Source: Oscillatoriales cyanobacterium (GTDB lineage Bacteria > Cyanobacteriota > Cyanobacteriia > Cyanobacteriales > Microcoleaceae). Taken from it: a stretch of 45,082 nucleotides of DNA. The number at the start of each line of letters is the position of its first letter. Position 1 is the first letter of the stretch. The notes beneath the pieces are model-generated. The model saw nothing but the letters and a program-made list of their open reading frames with translations, was not told where the DNA came from and ran no database searches. The stretch is taken from assembly GCA_004292955.1 (NCBI GenBank), contig RDXX01000068.1, positions 1-45,082 of the forward strand. The letters are read 5' to 3'. Both the position numbers and the translations under genes were made by a program. Positions 9,350 to 18,843 of this stretch are shown here, in pieces.

Positions 9350-9725
9350 GACTGGTACGCGATCGACCTAGCGATCGGACTGATGCTCTATTACCACAGC
9401 ATAGCGATTGTCGATCGATTTGTGCAGAGGAAGAAGGCAATTAAAGCAATGATTTTAGCAAAAGAACATCCGGTGGAACCGGGCGTGGTTGCTACTTCTT
9501 CGTTATTCATTCAGCTATTGCTCTAAAAAATAGATCGAATGATATCAAATCCGCTCTTCATCGGAATCATATAAACGGAGGATACCGCGAGTGCCTTAGT
9601 CCCTACAATTGATCGCGGTAGGGAAACGGCATCTTGAGTGTCCTCTATATCATTCCGGCGCAGCCGGAATTGATATGACTTACAAAAACCTGGGAAATGG
9701 TGTAAATTGCCACTTTCCCCATTTT
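9350..9725. other. Intergenic region with degraded inverted repeats
   Basis: No gene supported. GATATCAAATCCG near 9541 and CCGGAATTGATAT near 9664 are imperfect inverted ends of a roughly 135-bp repeat; similar GATATC-ended sequence recurs at 34250-34355. Confidence 0.45.
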
Positions 9726-10658
9726 TTATTTTTGTGCTGTCTCCTGCTTTTTCAAAGCTTGTTCTTGCATCTGCAATAACTCTGGAACTGTTACAAATTT
9801 GTACCCTTCTTTTCTCAGTTTAGCAATAATATCCGGCAAAGCTTGTACAGTTCTCGATCGATTGCCACCGCCGTCGTGCATCAACACAATGCCGCCAGAA
9901 TTTGCCTGCCGCATCACGTTGTCCATCAACGATTGCGTCGCAGTCCGCCAATCTAAAGAATCAGCAGACCACATGATAACTGCATAATTTTTCTTCTGTG
10001 CGTAGGCTGCCAAGCCATTGTTTAAAATGCCTCCTGGTGGCCGAAACAGTGATGTTTTTACCCCGGTTACTTCCTCAATTAATGATGACGTGCGATCGAT
10101 CTCGCGAGCCGCACCGTCTTCGTTATATTTAATGTATTGGTGGTTCCAAGTGTGGTTGCCGATCGCGTGACCGGCTGACGCAACTTGTTTGCCAAGTTCG
10201 GGATATGTTTGCAGGTATCTTCCTACCCAAAAAAATGTAGCCTTAATATTGTTTTTCTTGAGAATCTCTAGGATTTGTCTAGTAGTTGTCGGCCAGGGCC
10301 CGTCGTCAAATGTTAGGGCGATCGCCTTGTGCTGCTGGTCCAGTTTTGCCTGACGCAGCATGGTACCTTTAAACTGGGATGGTAGGGATGATTGAAAACG
10401 AGTTTCCTGCTGTTGAGCTAGAGCTTTTTGGGAAACTTCTACTCGATGGGCGATCGCTCCTGCGATCCCACTAACATTAGATATCAGTTTTGGTTCTGGC
10501 GAGGATACAGCCAAGACTTGTGGCTGCATCGGTGGCGCTGGTTGATTGGCCCGCAAGTTCATTGGTAACGTCACACCCAGCAAAAAACTTCCTGCGGCGG
10601 CCAGAAAAGCAACGATTAATTTTTTTTGCCGCCTCAAAAGCCGTTTCATATTTGTCAC
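9726..10658 (-). CDS. Polysaccharide deacetylase (NodB homology, CE4) family protein
   Basis: 310 residues. An N-terminal basic segment and one hydrophobic helix (LIVAFLAAAGSFLLGVTLP) suggest a membrane anchor or signal. The NodB domain fills the second half with its motifs intact: TFDDGP (catalytic base and metal Asp), HTWNH (metal His pair), RPPGG, DSLDW and LMHDGG. Such enzymes N-deacetylate GlcNAc in peptidoglycan or envelope polysaccharides; the substrate is not known. The GTG start is supported by AAGGAG 8 nt upstream; the ATG three codons later is too far from it. It lies downstream of panC/cmk on the same strand after a 332-bp gap. Confidence 0.93.
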   Translation of the reverse strand: MTNMKRLLRRQKKLIVAFLAAAGSFLLGVTLPMNLRANQPAPPMQPQVLAVSSPEPKLISNVSGIAGAIAHRVEVSQKALAQQQETRFQSSLPSQFKGTMLRQAKLDQQHKAIALTFDDGPWPTTTRQILEILKKNNIKATFFWVGRYLQTYPELGKQVASAGHAIGNHTWNHQYIKYNEDGAAREIDRTSSLIEEVTGVKTSLFRPPGGILNNGLAAYAQKKNYAVIMWSADSLDWRTATQSLMDNVMRQANSGGIVLMHDGGGNRSRTVQALPDIIAKLRKEGYKFVTVPELLQMQEQALKKQETAQK

Positions 10659-10784
10659 GTCATTATCTCCTTCACACCTTGGAAAATTAATTCTAGATTT
10701 TATTTTGATATCAAGTTAATCCACTCAGGACGATCGTATTAAATGCGATTGTCCATAGAAATGTTACTGCAAATGACCGATCGC

Positions 10785-10856
10785 GGGGAAGTCCGGCAGG
10801 ATTAACAAGTTTAAGAATTTTCACCGAGAGTTCCCCTAACCGATCAAAACGGGGAA
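10785..10856 (-). promoter_or_regulatory. Candidate structured leader of the deacetylase gene
   Basis: In the panC/cmk to deacetylase gap, TTCCCC at 10831-10836 can pair with GGGGAA at 10785-10790 or with GGGGAA at 10851-10856, giving two mutually exclusive stems. No known riboswitch class is recognised; the rest of this 332-bp gap shows nothing clear. Confidence 0.3.
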
Positions 10857-10990
10857 TAGTGGCAATCTTCCGGAAGGTAGTTAAATCCCGTTAATTGCAC
10901 GTTCTATTCTATATAGTTAGGGGCTCAGACCCAAAAAGCCGGGCCGCTAACTGACACTACGGGCCGATCGCCCGCCCCAGCGTCTTCAAA

Positions 10991-12577
10991 TTAACTTTTA
11001 GGGCCGATTCTTTCTTGATACAAGCCGACAATCCGATCGATAACTTCGTCAACAGTCAGATTATCTGTTTGAATTTCCACAGCATCAGCAGCTTTCCGTA
11101 AAGGTGCTATCAGGCGAGTGCTGTCCTTGGAGTCCCGCAGAGCGATGTCTTGTTCTAACTGGGCCAAACTAATATTAGCCCGATCGGCGTCTTTAAGTTC
11201 TAACATCCGCCGGCGCGATCGCTCTTGTACCGAAGCCGTCAAATAAATCTTCAATTCCGCATCGGGAAAAACATTAGTTCCTATATCGCGGCCTTCTGCC
11301 ACAATCCCACCTTTTGTACCGCAGCGCCGCTGTTCATCTACTAGAAACTGGCGCACAGCGGGAATTGCCGCCATTTCCGAGACGCGAGATGTCACTTCCA
11401 AACTGCGAATTGCCTCGGTTATGTCTTCGCCGTTAATCTTCAGCATAAAAGATGCGGGATCGAGATTGTATTCCAAATAGCTGTAACTAATTAATTCGGC
11501 GATCGCACATTCGTCGGACATCGGCGTGTTTGTTTTCAAAGCCAGCCAAGTCAGCGCCCGGTACATCGCGCCAGTATCGAGATAAAACAAGCCCAAAGCT
11601 TTTGCTGCTTGGCGAGTTACCGTAGATTTGCCAGCCCCCGCCGGGCCATCGATCGCCACAATTGGCCTGCGATTCCTGAGAATTATATTATCAATCAAGC
11701 GAGTAGAGCCAACTCTGGCTGCTACGGCTAAAAGTCCCGCTGTTTCCACCACCTCCAACGGCATCAGAGTGTCGGGATCGACGAGTTCGGCGTATTCGAG
11801 CTTAACTTCGGGTTCTCCAGCGACTTCGGCGCGCGCGGCAGCGAGTGCTGCGGCCCAGGTGCGGTCGCCTGAAGCAAAAGTTTTTGAGGCTTGTTCCAGC
11901 GCGCGGTAGAGGGCGCAGGCTTGCTGTTTTTGCTCTGTTGTTAAATACTGATTTCGAGAACTCATTGCTAGTCCAGACTCTTCGCGGACGATCGGGCAAG
12001 CAACAATCTCTACAGGCAAGTTAAAATCCACAGCCAGCTTGCGGATAATTGCTAGCTGCTGGGCGTCTTTCTGACCAAAATAAGCTTTTGTCGGCTGCAC
12101 CAAACTCAAAAGTTTGGTCACAATTGTCGCGACGCCCTGAAAATGACCGGGCCGAGACTTGCCGCACAACACCGATGTCATCGCGGGTGGCGGCACTACT
12201 TGAGTTAAGGATGAAAGTTGATTTTGTGTTTGGGCGGTTTTGTCGGTTGCTGTGCGATCGCCCCCTGGGTTCCCAAACATTTCTGTTGCTGGGGGAGCAA
12301 AAATGGCATCAACGCCAGCTTGTTCGCACAGCAGCCGGTCTCGATCCAAATTCCGGGGATAATCTTGAAAATCTTCTGTCGGGCCAAATTGCAGCGGGTT
12401 GACAAAAATGCTGACTAGGACGATCGTATTGTCTTGTCTTGCCCGCTGGATCAAGCTGAGATGTCCGGCGTGCAAAGCTCCCATCGTCGGCACCAAACCG
12501 ACTGTCACGTGAGGTGCAGCAGACTTTTGTGAATTTAAGTAGCAGCGAAGTGCTGCAATGCTAGTAAACAGTTGCAC
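10991..12577 (-). CDS. panC/cmk: Bifunctional pantoate--beta-alanine ligase / cytidylate kinase
   Basis: 528 residues, a fusion characteristic of cyanobacteria. Residues 1 to about 300 are pantothenate synthetase (VPTMGALHAGHLSLIQRA, GRPGHFQGVATIV read as SRPGHFQGVATIV, YFGQKDAQQLAII), joining pantoate and beta-alanine with ATP for coenzyme A synthesis. The rest is CMP kinase (IVAIDGPAGAGKSTVTRQ P-loop, FYLDTGAMYRALTW, VAEGRDIGTNVFPDA). A stretch near residues 78-97 (GGDRTATDKTAQTQNQLSS) looks like an insertion in the ligase part. The GTG start has AGGAG 9 nt upstream. Confidence 0.97.
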   Translation of the reverse strand: MQLFTSIAALRCYLNSQKSAAPHVTVGLVPTMGALHAGHLSLIQRARQDNTIVLVSIFVNPLQFGPTEDFQDYPRNLDRDRLLCEQAGVDAIFAPPATEMFGNPGGDRTATDKTAQTQNQLSSLTQVVPPPAMTSVLCGKSRPGHFQGVATIVTKLLSLVQPTKAYFGQKDAQQLAIIRKLAVDFNLPVEIVACPIVREESGLAMSSRNQYLTTEQKQQACALYRALEQASKTFASGDRTWAAALAAARAEVAGEPEVKLEYAELVDPDTLMPLEVVETAGLLAVAARVGSTRLIDNIILRNRRPIVAIDGPAGAGKSTVTRQAAKALGLFYLDTGAMYRALTWLALKTNTPMSDECAIAELISYSYLEYNLDPASFMLKINGEDITEAIRSLEVTSRVSEMAAIPAVRQFLVDEQRRCGTKGGIVAEGRDIGTNVFPDAELKIYLTASVQERSRRRMLELKDADRANISLAQLEQDIALRDSKDSTRLIAPLRKAADAVEIQTDNLTVDEVIDRIVGLYQERIGPKS

Positions 12578-13052
12578 CGATACAATCTCCTGAAGGCATT
12601 CGGCAGAATGCAGAATTTATTGTCTGAATTTGTTCGATCGGACATCTAGCAGCGATGTTAGCAACAAGATCGCGCACAAGAGAGCGCGACTGTGGCTGCG
12701 AGTGCCAGATGTCACTTTTATTCTACTTTCTGCCTACAGTTCGGATAACTTTTGTATTGTGCCTTACCGCTTCTAAAAACCTACAGAAATCTGTAAATCA
12801 AACTTAGCGGTCTATGTTTTGCCTAGAGCAAGTGCTATATGCTTCCTGATTGCTCAGGTTGGCCTACTCTTCCCAGTTAGAGACTGCCTTGATTAGCAGA
12901 GGACTTGAAATATTTGGTTTTTTGACGATCAGTTTGAGCCAAGTGTTTTATCACAATTATTGTTGGTTTCGTCAAATTCTGAGAAAACCTAGACAAACCT
13001 ATGTATTTTGGCAACTGCCTAAAACCCCAACGACGGAGTTCGGAGGGCGAGC
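12578..13052. other. Intergenic region
   Basis: Upstream region of panC/cmk and downstream region of the RlpA-like gene. No gene, terminator or clear promoter was recognised. Confidence 0.4.
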
Positions 13053-13095
13053 TGTCAACTGTCAACTGTCAACTGTCAACTGTCAACTGTCAACT
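13053..13095. repeat. Heptamer STRR directly after the RlpA-like stop codon
   Basis: About six tandem GTCAACT units; on the coding strand of the RlpA-like gene this reads TTGACAG and begins about 5 bp after the stop. The same unit follows glmS and the proline catabolic gene. Confidence 0.9.
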
Positions 13096-13100
13096 TTTGT

Positions 13101-14192
13101 TTACTTTTTCGGTTCGATTACTTCGATTTCCACTCTCGCAACCCCGCTGCTCATCATTCCGAGCACGTTGGCTGCGCCGGCGGACAAGTCAATCACCCGA
13201 TCGCCCACGTAGGGGCCGCGATCGTTAATCCGAACCACGACGGAGCGGCCGTTGTCAATATTTCGCACCATGACTAGAGTGCCAAAGGGCAAATGGCGGT
13301 GTGCAGCAGTCAAAGCATTTTGGTTAAAACGCTCGCCGCTGGCGCTGAGGTTGCCGTCAAATCCCGGGCCGTACCAGGAAGCCCAGCCGCTGAGCCGTAC
13401 TTGAACTGGGCCCAAAGATAGCACGGGGGCTTCTGGTTTGGGTTGGGGTTGGCCTGCGACTGCTTCCAAGGGTGGGGCGTTGCCCAGGAGTCGGCGGAGG
13501 CGATTGGTTACTTGCAGAGCATCTCGGCTGAAGTTGCTCGTGGTGTCGGGGAGGATGTTTTGAGCGTTGATGCTTACCAAATCCTCGCCGTTTGCCTGGA
13601 TTATGTAGCGATCGCCTTTTTCCCACTTAACGGTAATGCTGTTGGGATCGATGTTGTTGCGGTTTAGCTGGTTGAGTCTTGCTGCTAAGCTAGATGCCCG
13701 CCACATTGGATCTGGTTCTTGATTGGTGGAATTGCTGGCAGTGTTTCCGGCTTTGGGATTTTCTTTTGTGCCGGCTACTTTTGACTGACTGCTACCACTG
13801 GCTTTGCGATCGCCAGTTTCTCCAATTTTGGTGTTGGTTTCCTGGCTTGGGTTCAGAAAGGTGATGACTGGAATGTTTCGCACGTAGACTGTCACTGCTT
13901 GTCGCCCCTCCAAGTCGTGGGGCTGAATTTTGACGATCGAGTCTTGGTCAATGTCAGCTCTTGCTTGGTACTGATACTGTCCAACTTTTTGTGCTTCCAC
14001 CCGAGTTGCGTTTAACTGCGGGGACGGTTGGGTGGCAATTACTTGCTGCTTGGAACCCTGAGAGTCTGGCTTCAGAGCATCTGTCGCTTGTGCGTGACAA
14101 GAAGAGGCCGTTCCTACCACAGGAACTAACAGGACAGCGAGTAAACCACCAACAAATTTTTCCTTCATACGTCCATTTTTGTGAAGAGCCAT
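13101..14192 (-). CDS. RlpA-like double-psi beta-barrel lipoprotein/septal family protein
   Basis: 363 residues from the chosen ATG. A signal-like N-terminus (basic, then FVGGLLAVLLVPVVGTAS) precedes a long low-complexity region and a C-terminal RlpA-like double-psi beta-barrel (GWASWYGPGFDGNLSASGE, FGTLVMVRN, VVVRINDRGPYVGDRVIDLS). RlpA proteins bind or cleave denuded peptidoglycan glycans; lytic activity is possible but not shown. The SSC in TASSC resembles a lipobox only loosely. The frame is open 70 residues further upstream, but that part lacks signal character. ATG 14168 (MKEKF) is an alternative start. Confidence 0.85.
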   Translation of the reverse strand: MALHKNGRMKEKFVGGLLAVLLVPVVGTASSCHAQATDALKPDSQGSKQQVIATQPSPQLNATRVEAQKVGQYQYQARADIDQDSIVKIQPHDLEGRQAVTVYVRNIPVITFLNPSQETNTKIGETGDRKASGSSQSKVAGTKENPKAGNTASNSTNQEPDPMWRASSLAARLNQLNRNNIDPNSITVKWEKGDRYIIQANGEDLVSINAQNILPDTTSNFSRDALQVTNRLRRLLGNAPPLEAVAGQPQPKPEAPVLSLGPVQVRLSGWASWYGPGFDGNLSASGERFNQNALTAAHRHLPFGTLVMVRNIDNGRSVVVRINDRGPYVGDRVIDLSAGAANVLGMMSSGVARVEIEVIEPKK

Positions 14193-14448
14193 TGCCAACC
14201 GAGATTGGAGGATTGGCCATTTGGCGGCAGGCGTCAAGGATTTTTCTCGATCCCTTCGCCATTCCCCCGTGAGTCTAAAGCAAAGTATCCGGGTGCGTTT
14301 TTGCTGTAATGCTTCAGCGCAAAAAAAAATTGGCTGAAACTTCCCCGATCTTTGACAACTCATAACTCGATCTGCAATTTGTGTTTTGGTAACGAACTGC
14401 AACAGACTACCACAAACTTTTGCGCTTGGGGATCGCTGTTTCGATACA

Positions 14449-14470
14449 TTTGAGCAATATTGCTCAAATT
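14449..14470. promoter_or_regulatory. Perfect 22-bp palindrome
   Basis: Half-site ATTTGAGCAAT followed by its exact complement, centred at 14459/14460. It lies in the gap between the divergent RlpA-like and purM genes, 257 bp before the RlpA-like start, and looks like a dimeric repressor operator. The regulator is unknown. Confidence 0.5.
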
Positions 14471-14734
14471 TTCTCAGAACTCTGTCTGATAAAGTCCTTT
14501 AATTGCAGTGGTTACAGCCATTTTCAGAATTCCAGAAATTTTTACAAAAATTTACAAAAAATTCGTGTATTTTATGGCTGCCGAAGGATTAGCCTGAAAA
14601 AATCTGTTTGTCAAGTATTAAATGTTGAGTTCGCCCCCAAATGGATACTTGCTGCGATCCCAAAATTTTATACTTCTGTTCGAGATCCCAGCTCCAGAGC
14701 TCGTTCAACCTTGGCGCTTACCTGGAAGCCTAAA

Positions 14735-14990
14735 ATCCGCAATCGGCAATCCCCAATCCGCAATCGGCAATCCTCAATCCGCAATCGGCAATCCCCAATC
14801 CTCAATCCAAAATCCAAAATCCGCAATCCAAAATCCAAAATCCGCAATCCAAAATCCAAAATCCGCAATGCCCTGTTTGCCCAATGCCCAATGCCCTGTT
14901 TGGCCAATGCCCAATGCCCTGTTTGGCCAATGCCCAATTCTCAATCCCCAATCCCCAATCCAAAATCCAAAATCCAAAATCCAAAATCGA
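14735..14990. repeat. Large STRR block upstream of purM
   Basis: About 255 bp of heptamers in successive sub-blocks: AATCCGC/AATCGGC, then AATCCAA, then AATGCCC/TGTTTGG units, then AATCCCC and AATCCAA again. It ends about 50 bp before the purM start and leaves long spurious frames open on both strands. Confidence 0.9.
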
Positions 14991-15038
14991 CTGACTCTTG
15001 GGAATAAACTAAAACTTACAAATGGATTTGGGGGACTT

Positions 15039-16067
15039 ATGGATTATCGAGCAGCAGGTGTGGATGTTGAGGCGGGCAGAGCTTTTGTCGATCGCATCAA
15101 AAATACAGTCAAAAGCACCCACCGATCGGGAGTTTTGGGCGGATTCGGCGGATTTAGCGGGTTTTTCAGCGTTCCGGAGGGTTTAAAAGAGCCAGTGATG
15201 GTTTCGGGCACTGACGGCGTGGGAACTAAGTTGAAATTGGCCCACGATCTCGATCGGCACGACACGGTAGGTATCGACTTGGTGGCGATGTGCGTCAACG
15301 ACGTACTGACATCCGGCGCCGAGCCCCTCTTTTTTCTAGATTATTTAGCGACAGGAAAGTTAAACTCCGAACAATTAGCTGGGGTGGTGACAGGAATTGC
15401 TGACGGTTGCAAACAAGCGGGCTGTGCTTTGCTCGGAGGGGAAACCGCAGAAATGCCTGGTTTTTACCAAGCCGGCGAGTACGATTTGGCTGGTTTTTGC
15501 GTGGGAATTGTCGAAAAGAGCAAATTGCTCGACGCTTCCCAGGTACGGGTGGGAGATGTGGCTGTCGGGCTGGCTAGTTCCGGGGTGCACAGCAATGGTT
15601 TTAGTTTGGTGAGAAAAATTGCTGGGGATTTGGGTTTTGATTGGAATTCCCAACCGGAAAAATTGGGCGGCCAAAGTTTAGGAGAAGTGCTGCTGACTCC
15701 GACTACAATTTATGTGAAACCAGTCCTCGAAGCCCTTAAGAGCGGTTTAGAAATTCACGGTATGGCTCACATTACAGGCGGCGGTTTGCCGGAAAATTTG
15801 CCCCGCTGTTTGGGAGCCAATCAATCTGTGAAAATTGACTGCAATAGCTGGCCGAGTTTGCCAATTTTTGACTGGATTGCTGAGGCTGGCTCTGTGGCGA
15901 CTGCCGATATGTTCAATACTTTTAATATGGGTATTGGCTTTGTGCTGTTGGTCGATCGCCGGGAAGTTGAGCAGGCTGTGAAGTGGTTTGAGTCTCAGGG
16001 AATTGGTGCTTTTGCGATCGGCGAAGTTATTGAGGGTAACGGGGAATTGGTAATGGGCGTCGATTAA
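15039..16067 (+). CDS. purM: Phosphoribosylformylglycinamidine cyclo-ligase
   Basis: 342 residues, the normal length for AIR synthetase, which closes the imidazole ring in step five of purine synthesis using ATP. It begins [21 protein letters not shown] and shows [56 protein letters not shown], and the C-terminal [12 protein letters not shown] and [11 protein letters not shown] motifs. The frame is open 139 codons upstream, but that part is only STRR translation; ATG 15039 is at the conserved N-terminus. Confidence 0.97.
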   Translation: MDYRAAGVDVEAGRAFVDRIKNTVKSTHRSGVLGGFGGFSGFFSVPEGLKEPVMVSGTDGVGTKLKLAHDLDRHDTVGIDLVAMCVNDVLTSGAEPLFFLDYLATGKLNSEQLAGVVTGIADGCKQAGCALLGGETAEMPGFYQAGEYDLAGFCVGIVEKSKLLDASQVRVGDVAVGLASSGVHSNGFSLVRKIAGDLGFDWNSQPEKLGGQSLGEVLLTPTTIYVKPVLEALKSGLEIHGMAHITGGGLPENLPRCLGANQSVKIDCNSWPSLPIFDWIAEAGSVATADMFNTFNMGIGFVLLVDRREVEQAVKWFESQGIGAFAIGEVIEGNGELVMGVD

Positions 16068-16149
16068 TTTTAGTTGCGTGAATTAAAAAAAATCGCCCTT
16101 TTTTTTCGGGTTAAATGCTTGACTTCTGGCCGCAAAGAAAGTACAATTG

Positions 16150-16200
16150 GATAATGGAAATAGTGGCAATTTTAAAATTAAAGTTACCACTCCCATTATC
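16150..16200. other. Imperfect hairpin after purM
   Basis: GATAATGG and ATAGTGG on one side face CCACT and CCATTATC on the other. It could end purM transcription or belong to the following gene's leader. The poly-A and poly-T stretch at 16086-16109 is less clear. Confidence 0.35.
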
Positions 16201-16326
16201 TAAAATATACCACAGTAATTCTAGCCTAGTCAATAGGTAATACTTCTTTTTTAAGGCAAAATTTTTTAACAAGATTTATCGCATTAACTCTCATTATAAT
16301 CAAGACAACCTAAAGGAGGTAATACT

Positions 16327-16968
16327 ATGTTGACAAGCGATCTGAATGCTCTACTTGACCAACAAGCACTCCAACGCCAAGATTCCGAATGTCGCTATAT
16401 TACCGATCGCGTTAACTGGGAACAATACGAAACCTTACTCACCAGAAATGGGGATAGTTTGGCATATCGAGTCACATATTTAGATGGAGTCTTAGAAATT
16501 ATCTCACCTTCCCGTCGCCATGAAATCAGAAAAACGCGCATTGGAGACCTTTTAGAAATCTACTTTTTAGAAGCAGATATCGACTATTTTCCCTTTGGTT
16601 CTACAACCCTGCGGCAAGAGGAAAAAAGAGGTGGGACGGAACCCGATGAAGCTTACTGCATTGGTACAGACAAAGAATTTCCCGATTTGGCAATTGAGGT
16701 TGTTGTTACCAGTGGTGGTCTGAATAAACTGGAAGTTTACAGAAGGTTAAATGTTAAAGAGGTTTGGTTTTGGCAAAATGAACGTTTTAGCCTCTACTAC
16801 CTGCGAGAAGAGATTCCAGTTCAATTTGTCCAAACCTGCGGTTATGAGCAAATCTATCGGAGCGAAATTCTCCCTGATTTAGATATAGAATTGTTGGCGG
16901 AATATGTCCGATATCCGAATTCGCTCGCAGCAGTTAAGGAATTTCGACAACGACTGATTTCTGGTTAA
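16327..16968 (+). CDS. Uma2 family protein (DUF820, putative nuclease)
   Basis: 213 residues, a typical-length Uma2 protein with the PD-(D/E)XK-like core: LDGVLEIISPSRRHE, GTEPDEAYCI, FPDLAIEVVVTSGGLNKLEVYRRLNVKEVWFW. The family's role is not established, though a nuclease fold is. A very strong AAGGAGG at 16312-16318 sets the start. Unlike the copy at 8423-9349 it lacks the coiled-coil tail. It opens the accessory island. Confidence 0.9.
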   Translation: MLTSDLNALLDQQALQRQDSECRYITDRVNWEQYETLLTRNGDSLAYRVTYLDGVLEIISPSRRHEIRKTRIGDLLEIYFLEADIDYFPFGSTTLRQEEKRGGTEPDEAYCIGTDKEFPDLAIEVVVTSGGLNKLEVYRRLNVKEVWFWQNERFSLYYLREEIPVQFVQTCGYEQIYRSEILPDLDIELLAEYVRYPNSLAAVKEFRQRLISG

Positions 16969-17107
16969 AACCAGAATAGATGCCGATCGAATGTAGCTAT
17001 GACTCTTGATCAGCATAAGCTTGACGGCATACTCAAATTACTGCAAAAACCTTTTGTGCTAAAATTAAAGAGCTTAAACATTACTGATTAAGAGCCTTTA
17101 AACTAAG

Positions 17108-17428
17108 ATGTCTAAGGAATCAGTCATCACAGAACATATCGAAATTACGCCTGGGGTACTTGGTGGTAAGCCACGCATTGCGGGCCATCGAATTGCTGTA
17201 GCACACATCGCCGAAATGTATCTGAAAATGGGGATGTCTATAGAAGAAATCGCGGGCAAGTATGATTTGCAACTTGCCTCGGTTCATGCAGCAATGACCT
17301 ATTATTACGATCGGAGAGAAGAAATCGATCGTCGCACTGCTGAAAGTCGAGCTATTGTGGAAGAATTAAAGCGCAATAGTCCACCATCTCCGTTACAAGA
17401 AAAATTGAGGGCAATTAGAGGTGAGTGA
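17108..17428 (+). CDS. DUF433 protein, antitoxin-like
   Basis: 106 residues. The DUF433 core is clear (ITPGVLGGKPRIAGHRIAVAHIAEMYLKMGMSIEEIA with the usual helix pattern, then YYYDRREEIDRR). DUF433 proteins are winged-helix-like partners of PIN-like toxins. The next gene overlaps its 3' end by 8 bp and encodes such a protein, so the two form a two-gene cassette. Confidence 0.9.
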   Translation: MSKESVITEHIEITPGVLGGKPRIAGHRIAVAHIAEMYLKMGMSIEEIAGKYDLQLASVHAAMTYYYDRREEIDRRTAESRAIVEELKRNSPPSPLQEKLRAIRGE

Positions 17429-17756
17429 GCAAATTCGTTTTCATTTAGACGAACATATTGACTCTAATATTGCGCGCGGTTTGCGTCGTTACGGCATAGA
17501 TGTTACAACAACAGTTGATGCAGGATTGCGGACTAAAAGCGACGAGTCACACCTGGAATTTATTCGCTTCGAGCAGCGCGTGATAGTAACTCACGATGAC
17601 GATTTTTTAATTATGGCAAGCGATATCACAGATTATCCGGGGATTGTCTATTGTCCTCCTAATTCTCGTTCTGTGGGCGAGATTATCCGTAGTTTGATTT
17701 TAATTTATGAAGTGTATGCGCCTGAAGAAATGATCGGGAGGATTGAATATATTTGA
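17421..17756 (+). CDS. DUF5615 PIN-like protein, toxin-like
   Basis: 111 residues from a GTG that overlaps the preceding DUF433 gene by 8 bp. Acidic motifs of the PIN-like fold are visible: FHLDEHID near residues 7-14, and IVTHDDDFLIMA in the middle. Family knowledge suggests a Mg-dependent ribonuclease toxin neutralised by the DUF433 partner; activity is inferred. The small size is normal for DUF5615. Confidence 0.88.
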   Translation: MSEQIRFHLDEHIDSNIARGLRRYGIDVTTTVDAGLRTKSDESHLEFIRFEQRVIVTHDDDFLIMASDITDYPGIVYCPPNSRSVGEIIRSLILIYEVYAPEEMIGRIEYI

Positions 17757-17861
17757 CATGATTGTAAGGCGATCGCACTTTGGGTTATTTGGGGGAAAAG
17801 GGCGATCGCACTTTTGACAATTTGGGACATAACAGATAACTCATCTTCTACCCTATTTTTT

Positions 17862-18842
17862 TCATTTTGTGTTTCTTGATGCTATTGACTTCGCATTCTT
17901 CATTGCCAGAGCTAAATATTTATCAATTTGCTCAAACCGAGAAGAATTTAATAGTATATTTTCTGAGATAACTTCCTCGCTGTCATAGATAATTTCTAAA
18001 TGTGCTGGCTTAGAAGAAGAATAGATAGGATATTGATAACGAACGTTAAGTTCACCATTATCTAAAGGTATTAACCACCTCCAATATATAGCTCCATCCC
18101 TTTTGGCTTCGAGTGTCTGTGCCGCAGGAAAGTTATTCAAAATCCATCCTCTATCTTCACTCCGTATTTTTTGCATAAAATCTGTGGCTACCTCCATCTG
18201 AGGTCTATGTTCAGAAGCACCTCTATAGAAATTTGCTTGACTTCTACGATGAGCAAATGCAGCTTCTTCGGCACTTTTCAAAATTTGCTCTAAAGGTGAT
18301 GATCCTTTAATAATATGTACGGCAGAATCAGGGATTTCCGCAGAGCCTTGACTTCTGACAAATAAGTAGTAACGCTTCCGAAGTTCCGAGCCACACAAAT
18401 CTGTAATCAATAGAGCAAAGAAATAGTCCAAATCATATTGACGGCTATTCACAGTTTCTGTATAACCCCTAATGTCACCTTGACTCAATTCTGCTAGTCC
18501 ATTGCAGTGATGAGTATGCCAAGAACCCAGGTAATTAATATCTTGGTCAAATGTCTCCAACACGCGAAACATTGCTTCTTGATACTCACCATCTGGCATC
18601 AAGTGACCTACTGAGTTATTGACACGAGGCCCAGAGTCTATATAAGTTTCTACTCGGATTTTTATATGATTGCCATTTTGACTAATTTTTCCAATAAACT
18701 TTCCACCTTCCTCACGGTTAGAAACTGATACTGCATGACTTATTCTGGCAATGACAGTCTCAAAAATTTCAACTGATACGTCTAGATTAGAAGGCCTATA
18801 ATCTGATCTACCTATTCCAAACCAAGATAAAACTCCCGACAT
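17862..18842 (-). CDS. JAB/JAMM-type isopeptidase of a ubiquitin-like conjugation operon
   Basis: 326 residues. The JAMM zinc-protease motif is complete: Glu in REEGGKFIG (44-45), H109-T-H111 in GSWHTHHCNG, and S120-x-x-D123 in LSQGD. JAB proteins in bacterial ubiquitin-like operons process the modifier or deconjugate it. The C-terminal 150 residues (from about 175) are not recognised and may bind substrate or partner. ATG 18842 is chosen over the upstream in-frame ATG 18869 because GGAGG lies 6 nt before it, and it leaves a 1-nt gap after the E1-like stop. Last gene of the four-gene operon. Confidence 0.85.
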   Translation of the reverse strand: MSGVLSWFGIGRSDYRPSNLDVSVEIFETVIARISHAVSVSNREEGGKFIGKISQNGNHIKIRVETYIDSGPRVNNSVGHLMPDGEYQEAMFRVLETFDQDINYLGSWHTHHCNGLAELSQGDIRGYTETVNSRQYDLDYFFALLITDLCGSELRKRYYLFVRSQGSAEIPDSAVHIIKGSSPLEQILKSAEEAAFAHRRSQANFYRGASEHRPQMEVATDFMQKIRSEDRGWILNNFPAAQTLEAKRDGAIYWRWLIPLDNGELNVRYQYPIYSSSKPAHLEIIYDSEEVISENILLNSSRFEQIDKYLALAMKNAKSIASRNTK

Positions 18843-18843
18843 A

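Noticed and set aside
9341..9526. 61-residue frame on the + strand
   Set aside because: No ribosome binding site or recognisable domain; it overlaps the start of the Uma2 gene on the other strand.
14668..14984. Several minus-strand frames of about 60-90 residues rich in LRILDFG
   Set aside because: They are read through the heptamer array and have no non-repeat content.
14622..15038. N-terminal extension of purM by 139 residues
   Set aside because: The extension is translation of heptamer repeats; the normal PurM N-terminus begins at 15039.
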